A DNA stretch of 64,000 bases from Formosa agariphila KMM 3901 (GTDB taxonomy: Bacteria; Bacteroidota; Bacteroidia; Flavobacteriales; Flavobacteriaceae), in contig NZ_HG315671.1 in the NCBI RefSeq assembly GCF_000723205.1, positions 1,027,351 through 1,091,350 of the forward strand, read 5' to 3'. Numbering within the stretch: the first letter of the stretch is position 1; each line of letters starts with the position of its first letter. A program made the translations under genes and the position numbers. Below, in pieces: positions 9,685-17,670 of the stretch. The notes below the pieces were generated by a model, which saw nothing but the letters and a program-made list of their open reading frames with translations, was not told the DNA's origin and made no database searches.

Positions 9685-11046
9685 ATGAAGAGATTAGTAT
9701 TAGGAATAGCCTTTTTAGGTTTATTAGGCATGTCGTGTTCAAGTGATGACGACAATTCAAACGAAAACACAACAGCAGATGGATCATTTACAGTAACTAT
9801 TGAAAATATAGCACCAGTAAATGCCTTTTTAAAGTCGGGTGTCTTTAACACGCCAGCCGGAGATGCCAACCCAGGACCTGCAACACCAGGGAAAAAATAT
9901 GAATTTACTATAGATGCAGGGAGAAGTCAAAAACTTTCTTTTATAACCATGTTAGCTGCTACTAACGATGCGTTTTTCGGGCCAGGGAATGATGGTATTG
10001 CATTGTACGACGATAACGGAAATCCTATTTCTGACGATGTTACTGACCAAGTGTATCTTTGGGATGCAGGAACAGAAGTTAATGAAGAGCCTGCCGTAGG
10101 TCCTAATACGGTTACAAATCAATCGGGACCTAATACTGGTGTTGTAGAAAATGGAAATGTATTATTAATGAGTAATGTTACAAACGGTGAGGCTTTCGAT
10201 TTTCCAGAGGTTAACGACATAATTAATGTAAGTGTAACTTATATAGAGGGGACTCAATTTTTAATTAGTATTGAGGATTTAGCCAATGCTACATTATCTA
10301 CAAGTCTAGGTGATAGAGTCGCGCCATTATCTCCAGGGGTTTACGTTGTTCATGGCGGAACAAATCCTTTATTTACTGAAGGTGAACCCGATTTAGGACA
10401 AGGGGTTGAAAATATTGCGGAAGATGGAGATGTTACTAATTTAGGAAATTATACGGCAGATAATACAGGTGTTACTTATCCAGCTTCTCCTGGAGTTTGG
10501 GTTGTACATAATGATGGAACTAAACCGTTGTTTACTGAAGGTGCAGTAGATTATGGTAATGGTGTAGAGGCCATAGCCGAAGATGGAAATACAGCTTTGT
10601 TAGGTGCAAATGTTTTAAGTTTAGAAGGTGTTACAAAAGGTGCCATTTTTAATACACCAGTAGGAAGTAGTAGTCCAGGTCCAATTTTACCAGGGAGTTC
10701 TTATGCATTTACATTCGATGCTCAAGTAGGCGACCATTTATCTTTTGTAAATATGTTAGCAGCAACTAACGATGTCTTTTTTGGAACATCAGACGAAGGA
10801 ATTGCGCTTTTTGATGCAAATGGAAATGCCATTAGTGGCGATCTAACAAATAGTATTTATTTATGGGATGTAGGAACAGAGGTTAATGAAGAGCCTGCAA
10901 TAGGACCAAATACGGTAACAAATCAATTAGATAGCAATACAGGAATTGAAGAAAATGGTACAGTAATACTTTTAAATAATACAAACGATGGATTTACTTA
11001 TCCGGCAGTAAACACGCTTCTTAAAGTAACAATTACAGCAAACTAA
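9685..11046 (+). CDS. Spondin-domain lipoprotein with internal duplications
   Basis: 453 residues. The signal peptide ends in a lipobox with Cys18 ('GLLGMSC'), followed by an acidic 'SSDDDN' stretch that in Bacteroidota often directs lipoproteins to the cell surface. The protein carries Spondin_N-type sequence in duplicate. One block ('GVFNTPAGD...', '...LWDAGTEVNEEP') occurs at about 53-150 and again at about 318-430. Another ('SPGVYVVHGG', 'PLFTEGE', 'AEDGD') occurs twice in the middle, at about 212-250 and 270-308. The order A-B-B-A is not a simple tandem of two whole domains. The likely role is surface or matrix adhesion, but the ligand is unknown. It has its own terminator and appears monocistronic. 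Confidence 0.8.
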   Translation: MKRLVLGIAFLGLLGMSCSSDDDNSNENTTADGSFTVTIENIAPVNAFLKSGVFNTPAGDANPGPATPGKKYEFTIDAGRSQKLSFITMLAATNDAFFGPGNDGIALYDDNGNPISDDVTDQVYLWDAGTEVNEEPAVGPNTVTNQSGPNTGVVENGNVLLMSNVTNGEAFDFPEVNDIINVSVTYIEGTQFLISIEDLANATLSTSLGDRVAPLSPGVYVVHGGTNPLFTEGEPDLGQGVENIAEDGDVTNLGNYTADNTGVTYPASPGVWVVHNDGTKPLFTEGAVDYGNGVEAIAEDGNTALLGANVLSLEGVTKGAIFNTPVGSSSPGPILPGSSYAFTFDAQVGDHLSFVNMLAATNDVFFGTSDEGIALFDANGNAISGDLTNSIYLWDVGTEVNEEPAIGPNTVTNQLDSNTGIEENGTVILLNNTNDGFTYPAVNTLLKVTITAN

Positions 11047-11102
11047 TAATTATAATTGAAATCGAAATTCTTAATGTAATTAGAATTTTGTCACTAAATT
11101 TG

Positions 11103-11136
11103 AAACGCATCATCGTTAAGATAGATGCGTTTCTTT
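11103..11136 (+). terminator. Hairpin after the spondin lipoprotein
   Basis: 9-bp stem (11103-11111 with 11124-11132), 12-base loop, and a short T-rich tail. Confidence 0.65.
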
Positions 11137-11158
11137 AGTTTAAAAGACTTCGTATACC

Positions 11159-11725
11159 ATGTTGAAATCAAAAAAAAATAAGCTTTCAAATCTCTTTTTC
11201 GGAATATTTATAGTGTTGTTAATTATTCCGCAAACACGGCAACCTATACAAGTGTTTCTCCAAAAAGGATTAGCAATGTTTAGCCCGTCGGTTGAAGCGA
11301 AAGCTGATCAGAAACAATTAGAGTCGTACCAATGGAAATTAACCGATTTAAACGGCGTACCGTACGATTTTAAGTCGGCAGAAGGTAAAGTTGTACTTAT
11401 TAATTTTTGGGCTACGTGGTGTCCGCCTTGTATTGCAGAAATGCCAAGTTTAGTTGGTCTACACAATGACTATAAAGGTAAAATCGAATTTTTATTTGTT
11501 TCTAACGAAGATAAGGACGTTGTAGAAGGGTTTTTAAAGAAACGTGATTTTAAGATTAAAGTATATCAGCCTATTTCATCTGTTCCAGAGATTTTAAGCA
11601 CGTCAACAATTCCACGAACACTATTAATAAGTAAAGCTGGTAAAATCGTTATAGATAAAACAGGAGCGTCTAATTGGAATAGCGATACGGTACGTGAAAC
11701 CATAGAAGTTTTATTACAAGAGTAA
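11159..11725 (+). CDS. TlpA/ResA-like thioredoxin-fold protein, membrane anchored
   Basis: 188 residues. An N-terminal membrane segment (about 11-24) tethers a thioredoxin domain facing the periplasm. The redox motif is 'WATWCPPC' with Cys88 and Cys91, and the cis-Pro region is 'STIPRTLLI'. Such proteins reduce periplasmic disulfides, for example apocytochrome c or other client thiols, using electrons passed across the membrane by CcdA/DsbD-type carriers. No cytochrome c maturation genes are next to it, so the client is unknown. Downstream is the tRNA cluster on the opposite strand, with a shared bidirectional terminator. Confidence 0.88.
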   Translation: MLKSKKNKLSNLFFGIFIVLLIIPQTRQPIQVFLQKGLAMFSPSVEAKADQKQLESYQWKLTDLNGVPYDFKSAEGKVVLINFWATWCPPCIAEMPSLVGLHNDYKGKIEFLFVSNEDKDVVEGFLKKRDFKIKVYQPISSVPEILSTSTIPRTLLISKAGKIVIDKTGASNWNSDTVRETIEVLLQE

Positions 11726-11757
11726 TTACAAAGTATGTAATTATTAGGCATAAAAAA

Positions 11758-11787
11758 AGGTTAAACGAAATGTTTAACCTTTTTTGT
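11758..11787. terminator. Bidirectional terminator between tlpA-like gene and tRNA-Lys
   Basis: Stem AGGTTAAAC (11758-11766) with GTTTAACCT (11772-11780). It has A-rich sequence on one side and T-rich on the other, so it can stop transcription from both directions. Confidence 0.8.
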
Positions 11788-11789
11788 TG

Positions 11790-11862
11790 TGACCGGGCTG
11801 GGGCTCGAACCCAGGACCCTCTCCTTAAAAGGGAGATGCTCTACCAACTGAGCTACCAGGTC
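11790..11862 (-). tRNA. tRNA-Lys (anticodon TTT), copy 1
   Basis: Complete cloverleaf on the minus strand. The anticodon loop is CTTTTAA with a 5-bp stem, the T arm is CTGGG-TTCGAGC-CCCAG, the D arm GCTCAGTTGGTAGAGC, and the discriminator is A. CCA is not encoded. The acceptor stem (GACCTGG with CCCGGTC) has one mismatch, U5 opposite C68, shared with copy 2. Confidence 0.96.
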
Positions 11863-11889
11863 ATTGTTTTTGTTTGCGTATTGCGGGTG

Positions 11890-11897
11890 CAAAGATA
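11890..11897 (-). promoter_or_regulatory. Promoter -7 box for tRNA-Lys copy 1
   Basis: On the minus strand this reads TATCTTTG, an exact match to TAnnTTTG, 27 bases before the tRNA 5' end. No clear TTTG -33 element is seen. Confidence 0.55.
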
Positions 11898-12094
11898 CTA
11901 TCTTTTATTAAAGTAACAACCTATTTTCAATAAAATCGTAAAATAAGTGTCGATTTTAATCATTTTAAATACAGCATTATAATAAAAATAGGAGTAAATT
12001 TATTGATAATGAGTAAGTTGTGATTCGTGTTTTTCTAAAAATAAAAATAAAAAAAACTGAAAATAAATTAAAAGAGAAGTTAAAGAAGATAAAG

Positions 12095-12179
12095 TGCGCA
12101 CGAGAAGATTCGAACTTCCACGTCCTTAACGGACACTGGCCCCTCAAGCCAACGCGTCTACCAATTCCGCCACGTGCGC
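12095..12179 (-). tRNA. tRNA-Leu (anticodon GAG)
   Basis: 85-nt class II tRNA on the minus strand. The acceptor stem GCGCACG/CGTGCGC is perfectly paired and the discriminator is A. The anticodon loop TTGAGGG gives GAG, the variable arm is long, and the T loop is TTCGAAT. It lies between the two tRNA-Lys cassettes and behind the terminator of copy 2. The roughly 200-base spacer to copy 1 holds nothing else recognised. Confidence 0.95.
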
Positions 12180-12200
12180 ATTAAATAAGGTATAAAACTA

Positions 12201-12230
12201 AAAAAGGTTAAACGAATATGTTTAACCTTT
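12201..12230 (-). terminator. Terminator of tRNA-Lys copy 2
   Basis: Stem AGGTTAAAC (12205-12213) with GTTTAACCT (12220-12228). On the minus strand it is followed by a T run (complement of 12201-12205). It is the duplicate of the hairpin at 11758. Confidence 0.75.
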
Positions 12231-12239
12231 TCTTTGTTG

Positions 12240-12312
12240 TGACCGGGCTGGGGCTCGAACCCAGGACCCTCTCCTTAAAAGGGAGATGCTCTACCAACTG
12301 AGCTACCAGGTC
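12240..12312 (-). tRNA. tRNA-Lys (anticodon TTT), copy 2
   Basis: Base-for-base identical to the copy at 11790-11862, including the U5-C68 acceptor mismatch. It is the first tRNA of the cluster in transcription order. Confidence 0.96.
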
Positions 12313-12339
12313 ATTGTTTTTGTTTGCGTATTGCGGGTG

Positions 12340-12347
12340 CAAATATA
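12340..12347 (-). promoter_or_regulatory. Promoter -7 box for tRNA-Lys copy 2
   Basis: Minus strand reads TATATTTG, an exact TAnnTTTG match at the same 27-base distance from the tRNA as in copy 1. Confidence 0.55.
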
Positions 12348-12445
12348 TCACCTTTATTTAAAAAACCAAGCCTGTTTCTTATTTTTTTTCGTTTTTTTGT
12401 TGTCTAAATACGTATGTTTTTAAGTATCAATAAAAAGCACCTGAA

Positions 12446-12967
12446 ATGAATTTAATTTTAATAGGATATATGGGCTCTGGAAAATCAACTTTAGGTAAAA
12501 AGTTGGCCAAAACACTAAATCATTCATTTATAGATTTAGACGATTATATTGAAGAAAAAGAACAGTTGTCTATTTCAGAACTTTTTAAAGTACGTGGTGA
12601 AATTTATTTCCGTAAAAAAGAACATGAGTATTTAAAGGAGATACTAGAGGAGCAAAGTGATGTGGTATTAGCGCTAGGAGGAGGAACACCTTGTTATGCC
12701 AATAATATGGAATTAATTGCCGCAGATAAATCAAGCACTTCAATTTACTTTAAAGCAGGAATTAATGAATTGGTTGGACGTTTAAAACATGAACGCGCTA
12801 AGCGTCCATTATTAAGTCGTTTTAATTCTGATGAAGAATTAATAGAGTTTATAGGAAAGCATTTGTTTGAGCGTGCTGCATATTACAACCAAGCCGATAT
12901 TGTTTTAAGTGTAGATAAAAAGTCGCAATTTGAAATTTTAGACGAGTTAATGACTCAATTAGTCTAA
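12446..12967 (+). CDS. aroK: Shikimate kinase
   Basis: 173 residues, normal length. The P-loop 'GYMGSGKST' is at 7-15. The shikimate-binding residues of 'DLDDYIEE' and 'RGEIYFRKKE' follow, then 'LALGGGTPC' and the lid arginines in 'ERAKRPLL'. It phosphorylates shikimate at the 3-hydroxyl with ATP, step five of the chorismate pathway, in the cytoplasm. It converges with the phosphoribosyltransferase gene on the other strand, and the two coding regions overlap by 9 bases (12959-12967). No terminator lies between them. Confidence 0.95.
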   Translation: MNLILIGYMGSGKSTLGKKLAKTLNHSFIDLDDYIEEKEQLSISELFKVRGEIYFRKKEHEYLKEILEEQSDVVLALGGGTPCYANNMELIAADKSSTSIYFKAGINELVGRLKHERAKRPLLSRFNSDEELIEFIGKHLFERAAYYNQADIVLSVDKKSQFEILDELMTQLV

Positions 12968-13462
12968 ATACGCTTCATATTGTTTACCATCAAAATCAAC
13001 CGTTACGTGGTTGTTTAAAGAAGTCGACAAGGAAATTCCTTTAAAATCTGCTTTTACTGGATATTTTTTATGATTTCTATTTACCAGAACAGCCGTTTTA
13101 AATTGCTTTAAGGGCACATCTAAAAAGAAACGTACACCATAAATTAAAGCGGTTCCAGAGTTTAAAACGTCATCAATTAAAATAATAGATTTGTCTTTAT
13201 AATCCTTTACAGCTAAAGACGTTTTAATCTCGTTTCTCGGATTTTTTTTGTCAATACTCACCTTGCAAAGCACGGGTTTTATAGGTGAGATTTTGCTTAA
13301 AACGGCCTTTAATTTTTTAGCTAATACATACCCATTACTATCAATTCCAGCTAAAATTACCTCTTCTTCGTAGACGTTACTTTCATAAATTTGATAAGCG
13401 ATACGCTTAATTTTATGATTGATTTCATCGTGAGTTAAGATAATGTTTTTAGTTGTTTCCAT
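12959..13462 (-). CDS. PyrR-like phosphoribosyltransferase family protein
   Basis: 167 residues with a type I PRTase fold. The PRPP-binding signature is 'IILIDDVLNSGTAL' (about 93-106), with upstream 'AGIDSNGYVLA'. The length and motif fit the PyrR/hypoxanthine PRTase group. In flavobacteria the gene regularly neighbours shikimate kinase. Whether it is a uracil PRTase, a regulator or a purine salvage enzyme cannot be told from the motif. A TAnnTTTG box lies just upstream on the minus strand. Confidence 0.82.
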   Translation of the reverse strand: METTKNIILTHDEINHKIKRIAYQIYESNVYEEEVILAGIDSNGYVLAKKLKAVLSKISPIKPVLCKVSIDKKNPRNEIKTSLAVKDYKDKSIILIDDVLNSGTALIYGVRFFLDVPLKQFKTAVLVNRNHKKYPVKADFKGISLSTSLNNHVTVDFDGKQYEAYLD

Positions 13463-13481
13463 TTGAGTATTGAAATTTAAT

Positions 13482-13489
13482 CAAAGATA
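13482..13489 (-). promoter_or_regulatory. Promoter -7 box for the phosphoribosyltransferase gene
   Basis: Minus strand reads TATCTTTG, an exact match, 20 bases before the ATG. No -33 TTTG is visible, so it is a partial match. Confidence 0.45.
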
Positions 13490-13551
13490 AAAGAGTTTTT
13501 TTATCCCGTTATCATTTTAAGAATAAAAATTAGTAAGACCAATCTTATTAA

Positions 13552-13941
13552 TTAATTGTTCTCAGTAGTTTCTTCCTGGTCATCTTGATAGTCGTCTATA
13601 TCCCTACGATCCTTTTTAGTTGGGCGTCCGGTTCCTTTTTTACGGTAATAATCTTTAGCGTATTTTAAAAGTTCTTGAGCTTCAAAAGCTTCTTTAGGTG
13701 TTGTATCTACGCGATAAATATCGACTAATTTAGCTCCAACACGATTTGGAGGTAAGTCATTAACCTTTAGACTGTAGTTTATTTGATCTTTCCGAACTTC
13801 TATTTTATCTTGAGGATAAACGTCCCGACTAGGTTTCACTACAGCTCCATTTACTTTTACATGGCCTTTTTTACATGCTGTTGTTGCAATACTCCTTGTT
13901 TTGTAATAGCGCACGCACCATAAATATTTATCTATTCGCAT
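13552..13941 (-). CDS. S4-domain RNA-binding protein (Hsp15/HslR-like)
   Basis: 129 residues. The S4 domain occupies about 1-65, with the family opening 'MRIDKYLWCVRYYKTRS' and 'GHVKVNGAVVKPS'. A basic middle ('YYRKKGTGRPTKKDRR') and an acidic end follow. Hsp15-type proteins bind the 50S subunit carrying a stranded nascent chain and help recycle it. The order S4 domain then basic tail matches bacterial Hsp15. It follows the PRTase gene by about 90 bases on the same strand and may have its own promoter. Confidence 0.87.
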   Translation of the reverse strand: MRIDKYLWCVRYYKTRSIATTACKKGHVKVNGAVVKPSRDVYPQDKIEVRKDQINYSLKVNDLPPNRVGAKLVDIYRVDTTPKEAFEAQELLKYAKDYYRKKGTGRPTKKDRRDIDDYQDDQEETTENN

Positions 13942-14024
13942 CTTTAATTTGTGAAAATCATCAATTAACTAATTGTGCAAAATTCTATTTTAAATCGTAT
14001 CTTGCGCCCCAAAAATAAGCAATA

Positions 14025-14978
14025 ATGAAATTAAGAACAGTCACTTTAACTATTTTATTGGCAGCATTAGTTTTTACCTGTAAAAGCGACGATGATGGCG
14101 ATGATATTATAGACGTAGAAGTAAGAGATAGAACAGAAGTGTATGAGGAAGATAAAGCGGCGATTGATGTTTATTTAGATACGCATTTTTATAATTACGA
14201 CGAATTCGATTTTGAAAACCCATACAGTGAAGCTAACGATAGTTTTCAGGTTGTTTTTGATACAATAGCAGGAGAGAACAGTGATAAAATTCCTTTAAGT
14301 CAACGTCCAGAGTTAATTAGTAAACAAGTTGCTGATTCTGAAGAAGAAGATTTAATTTATACCATGTACTATTTAATGGTACGAGAAGGTGAAGGTGAAG
14401 TTATTCATTTTACAGATCGTGCTCATGTACAATATTCAGGAACATTATTAGATGGCACAATATTCGATAGTACCATTACTCCGGTAGGATTAAGTCTATC
14501 TTCTATTGGTGGTGAATATGGTGTGGTAGATGGATTTAAAGAAGGTGTTATAGAGTTTAAAACGTCTACATCAAATTCAGAAAACGGAGATGGTACAGTA
14601 ACATATCATAAGCATGGAATTGGAGCTACAATTTTTCCATCTGGTTTAGGCTATTTTAGTGCTTCAACTACAAAAATACCACAATATTCTCCTCTTATAT
14701 TTACACTTAGAACGCCAGGAGTAACGTATTTAGATCATGATAATGATGGTGTTTATTCGTATTTAGAAGATATTAATAATAATGGTGATGTTTATGATGA
14801 TGACACCGATGGAGATGGTATTTATGATGTTTTAGATTTAGATGATGATGGTGACGGTGTATTTACTATTTGGGAAGATTTAGACGAAGATGGTGATCCT
14901 ACTAATGATATTGGTGCAAATGGAATACCTAATTATTTAGACCCAACTGAAACAGCTTCGACTCAAGACGAAGACTAA
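14025..14978 (+). CDS. FKBP-type peptidylprolyl isomerase lipoprotein with Asp-rich tail
   Basis: 317 residues. The lipobox ends at Cys19 ('LVFTC'), followed by acidic 'KSDDDGDD' typical of surface-exported Bacteroidota lipoproteins. An FKBP domain covers about 110-235, with 'GDRAHVQYSGTLLDGTIFDS'-like core seen as 'AHVQYSGTLLDGTIFDS', then 'VDGFKEGV' and 'GIGATIFPSGLGY'. The last 70 residues are rich in D-x-D-G motifs ('DHDNDG', 'DTDGDG', 'DDDGDG', 'DEDGD') like thrombospondin type 3 or EF-hand calcium loops. It probably isomerises prolyl bonds of envelope proteins. The tail may bind calcium in sea-water-like conditions (inference). A strong bidirectional terminator follows. Confidence 0.85.
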   Translation: MKLRTVTLTILLAALVFTCKSDDDGDDIIDVEVRDRTEVYEEDKAAIDVYLDTHFYNYDEFDFENPYSEANDSFQVVFDTIAGENSDKIPLSQRPELISKQVADSEEEDLIYTMYYLMVREGEGEVIHFTDRAHVQYSGTLLDGTIFDSTITPVGLSLSSIGGEYGVVDGFKEGVIEFKTSTSNSENGDGTVTYHKHGIGATIFPSGLGYFSASTTKIPQYSPLIFTLRTPGVTYLDHDNDGVYSYLEDINNNGDVYDDDTDGDGIYDVLDLDDDGDGVFTIWEDLDEDGDPTNDIGANGIPNYLDPTETASTQDED

Positions 14979-15000
14979 ATTCAAATTCTTTTGGATACAA

Positions 15001-15038
15001 AAAAATCCGCTTTAAGCATCGTCTTAAAGCGGATTTTT
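15001..15038. terminator. Strong bidirectional terminator
   Basis: 16-bp perfect stem (15001-15016 with 15023-15038), 6-base loop, A run on one side and T run on the other. It serves the convergent FKBP and barrel-protein genes. Confidence 0.9.
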
Positions 15039-15058
15039 TTATGAATGATATGTTGTGT

Positions 15059-15643
15059 TTATAATTTAAAAGATACACTTAAAATAAGTTGGTCTGACCT
15101 CGCATCTACTGTAGCTACATCTAAGCCGTTGTTAGTAATGAAACGCATTTCGTAATCATTAAAACCGCGCTCGTACCTTAAATCAATTCCAATGCGTCTA
15201 ATGTTTACAGCAAACCCAAAGTTTAATCCCATAGTAATATCTTCACTTCGGTCTTCCGCTTTTACGTCGTCTAGTTTAGAATCTATTATTAATTGAAATG
15301 CAGGTCCTGCAAAAACACTTAACGGACCAATAAGTCTAAAACCAACCAATACAGGTGCATCTACCTTTTGTACTAAAAAGTCTTTATGGTTATAACTACT
15401 ATTCGTTTGCGTATACATCGCCTCGGTTTTTAAGTAAATTTTTGAACCAAATTTACCAAAAACACCCAGATGGAAACCAACGTTTCTGTCTGGGTGCTTT
15501 ATTTGTTCTCCTATAGACGAAATATAATTTCCGTTAGAACTATAATTTAATCCGCCTTTAATTCCGAAACCAGAACCGGCTTGTGCAGAAGTTAGTTGAA
15601 TTGCTCCAACAACTACACTAAGTATTAATATTAATTTTTTCAT
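15059..15643 (-). CDS. Outer-membrane beta-barrel protein, PorT-like
   Basis: 194 residues. The signal peptide ends around 'LTSAQA' (about residue 22). The mature part alternates polar and aromatic/hydrophobic residues and starts 'GSGFGIKGGLNYSSNG', the usual opening of the outer-membrane beta-barrel family that includes PorT. The C-terminal strand 'DQLILSVSFKL' ends in a hydrophobic residue suited to BAM recognition. It is a small predicted 8-stranded barrel of unknown function. It lies immediately downstream of, and on the same strand as, the transketolase pair, separated by about 37 bases, and could be read through from it. Confidence 0.8.
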   Translation of the reverse strand: MKKLILILSVVVGAIQLTSAQAGSGFGIKGGLNYSSNGNYISSIGEQIKHPDRNVGFHLGVFGKFGSKIYLKTEAMYTQTNSSYNHKDFLVQKVDAPVLVGFRLIGPLSVFAGPAFQLIIDSKLDDVKAEDRSEDITMGLNFGFAVNIRRIGIDLRYERGFNDYEMRFITNNGLDVATVDARSDQLILSVSFKL

Positions 15644-15679
15644 AGCAAGCGTTTTTTTTTAAACGCGAAACTACTAAAA

Positions 15680-16633
15680 TTATTTCCTTTTTATTACGGT
15701 TTCGCAAGCCTTAACAATAGCTTCTGCATTTAAACCGTACTTATCCATTAGTTGTGCAGGTGTTCCAGATTCTCCAAACGTATCGTTAGTTCCTATAAAT
15801 TCTTGAGGTGTAGGTTTGTTAGTTGCTAACACACGTGCAACACTTTCTCCTAAACCGCCCATTATATTGTGTTCTTCTGCAGTAACAATACATCCTGTTT
15901 TAGAAACAGAATCTATAATAGCTTTAGCATCTAAAGGCTTAATAGTATGTATGTCTATCACTTCGGCAGTGATCCCTTTTTCGTATAATGCTTTTGATGC
16001 TTCTAAAGCTTCCCAAACTAAATGTCCAGTGGCTACAATAGTAACATCTGCACCTTCTGTTAATTGAAGTGCTTTCCCAATTTCAAATTTCTGATCTGCA
16101 GGTGTGAAAATTGGCACAGACGGACGACCGAAACGTAAGTAAACAGGTCCTTTATGTTCTGCAATAGCAATAGTTGCCGCTTTAGTCTGGTTGTAATCGC
16201 AAGGATTAATAACCGTCATACCAGGTAACATTTTCATTAACCCAATATCTTCAAGAATTTGGTGTGTTGCACCATCTTCACCTAAAGTTAAACCTGCGTG
16301 AGAAGCACAAATTTTTACATTCTTATCTGAATACGCAATAGACTGACGAATTTGATCGTAAACACGACCTGTAGAAAAGTTAGCAAATGTTCCTGTAAAT
16401 GGAATTTTACCACCAATAGTTAAACCTGCAGCAATTCCCATCATGTTTGCTTCAGCAATACCAATTTGAAAAAAACGTTCAGGATTTTCTTTAATAAATT
16501 CGTCCATTTTTAATGAACCAATTAAATCAGCACATAAAGCTACAACATTAGGGTTTGTTCTTCCAAGTTCGGCTAACCCTGCTCCAAATCCGCTTCTTGT
16601 ATCTTTTTTCTCTGTATATGTGTATGTTTTCAT
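15680..16633 (-). CDS. Transketolase, C-terminal subunit
   Basis: 317 residues, covering the pyrimidine-binding and C-terminal domains of a split transketolase. Recognisable parts are '[13 protein letters not shown]', '[14 protein letters not shown]' (the catalytic Glu of the family), '[15 protein letters not shown]' and the C-terminal '[14 protein letters not shown]'. With the N-terminal subunit encoded 21 bases upstream it forms the thiamine-diphosphate enzyme that moves two-carbon ketol units in the pentose phosphate pathway. The split arrangement is common in Bacteroidota and many other bacteria. Confidence 0.93.
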   Translation of the reverse strand: MKTYTYTEKKDTRSGFGAGLAELGRTNPNVVALCADLIGSLKMDEFIKENPERFFQIGIAEANMMGIAAGLTIGGKIPFTGTFANFSTGRVYDQIRQSIAYSDKNVKICASHAGLTLGEDGATHQILEDIGLMKMLPGMTVINPCDYNQTKAATIAIAEHKGPVYLRFGRPSVPIFTPADQKFEIGKALQLTEGADVTIVATGHLVWEALEASKALYEKGITAEVIDIHTIKPLDAKAIIDSVSKTGCIVTAEEHNIMGGLGESVARVLATNKPTPQEFIGTNDTFGESGTPAQLMDKYGLNAEAIVKACETVIKRK

Positions 16634-16654
16634 TGTCTTTGTAAATTGTGAAGA

Positions 16655-17500
16655 TTAATAGTCGCCTAAAGTTGCTGGGTTTTGAGCTAATGCGTTTTCT
16701 AATTGCTCGTCGCTAGGTGCTTTACCATGCCAAGCGTGTGTGTACATCATAAAGTCTACACCATTACCCATTACTGTTTTTAATAAAACACAAACAGGTT
16801 TTTCTTTTCCTGTTAATGCTTTAGCTTCAGCCATACCTTTTAATATCGCGTCTATATCGTTCCCTTCTTCAATAGTTATAACGTCCCAACCAAAAGCCAC
16901 AAATTTAGCCTCTATGCTTCCCATTGGTAAAACCGTATCTGTAGCCCCATCAATTTGCTGTCCGTTTAAATCGATTGTACAAATTATATTGTCTACTTTC
17001 TTTGCTGAAGCATACATAATCGCTTCCCAGTTCTGACCTTCTTGTAATTCACCATCTCCATGTAAAGTGTAAACTAAAGAGTCATCTCCGTTTAATTTTT
17101 TTGCTTGAGCTGCACCAAGTGCAACAGACATACCTTGACCTAAAGAACCAGATGCAATACGTACACCAGGTAAACCTTCGTGAGTAGTTGGGTGTCCTTG
17201 TAACCTAGAATCAATTAATCTAAACGTGTTTAATTCTTCAACTGGAAAATATCCAGCATGTGCAAGTACACTGTAAAATACAGGTGAAATATGTCCGTTA
17301 GATAAGAAGAATAAATCTTCGTTAATACCGTCCATGTCGAAACCGTCTTTACGGTCCATGATTTCATTGTATAGGGCAACTAAAAATTCTGCGCATCCTA
17401 AAGAACCTCCTGGATGACCAGAATTTACTTTGTGTACCATGCGTAGAATATCTCTACGAACCTGAGTCGTTAAATCTTGTAATTCTTTTGTGTTAGCCAT
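16655..17500 (-). CDS. Transketolase, N-terminal subunit
   Basis: 281 residues, covering the pyrophosphate-binding half of transketolase. Seen are 'NSGHPGGSLGCAEFL', the substrate-side 'LSNGHISPVFYS', and the ThDP/Mg motif 'HGDGELQEGQNWEA' running to 'TIDLNGQQIDG'. It needs the downstream subunit for catalysis. A near-perfect promoter precedes it on the minus strand, so the pair is an operon, and the small barrel gene after it may be included. Confidence 0.94.
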   Translation of the reverse strand: MANTKELQDLTTQVRRDILRMVHKVNSGHPGGSLGCAEFLVALYNEIMDRKDGFDMDGINEDLFFLSNGHISPVFYSVLAHAGYFPVEELNTFRLIDSRLQGHPTTHEGLPGVRIASGSLGQGMSVALGAAQAKKLNGDDSLVYTLHGDGELQEGQNWEAIMYASAKKVDNIICTIDLNGQQIDGATDTVLPMGSIEAKFVAFGWDVITIEEGNDIDAILKGMAEAKALTGKEKPVCVLLKTVMGNGVDFMMYTHAWHGKAPSDEQLENALAQNPATLGDY

Positions 17501-17526
17501 GTTTTATAACTTGATTTTTAAAGGCT

Positions 17527-17557
17527 CAAAAATAACCCTTTATGTCTGTTTAACAAA
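17527..17557 (-). promoter_or_regulatory. Promoter of the transketolase operon
   Basis: On the minus strand TTTG (17554-17557), 19 bases, then TATTTTTG (17527-17534). This matches the Bacteroidota -33/-7 consensus in sequence and spacing. The -7 box ends 26 bases before the ATG. Confidence 0.75.
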
Positions 17558-17641
17558 TTAATGTTTTAGTAATTTACGTAAAGGTTTACGTTGATGTCTT
17601 TTTATATTTTTTTTAATACCAATATATCACAATGAGTTAAT

Positions 17642-17649
17642 TATCTTTG
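17642..17649 (+). promoter_or_regulatory. Promoter -7 box of tgt
   Basis: TATCTTTG, an exact TAnnTTTG match. It overlaps an in-frame TTG at 17647, which argues that translation starts at the ATG at 17671, not at that TTG. Confidence 0.65.
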
Positions 17650-17670
17650 CGCCCTGAAGAATTTTTGTAC

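Larger units (their letters stand above)
11754..11893. repeat. tRNA-Lys cassette, copy 1 of 2
   Basis: A unit of about 140 bases holding terminator hairpin, tRNA-Lys and promoter box. It recurs at 12201-12343. The tRNA and the 31 bases upstream of it are identical; only a few bases differ in the terminator part. Confidence 0.9.
12201..12343. repeat. tRNA-Lys cassette, copy 2 of 2
   Basis: Duplicate of 11754-11893, including promoter, tRNA and terminator. The two copies flank tRNA-Leu in direct orientation. Confidence 0.9.

Noticed and set aside
11159-12343. Mobile island inserted at the tRNA-Lys/Leu cluster
   Set aside because: No integrase, transposase or composition change is seen around these tRNAs; the duplicated cassette is explained by local duplication.
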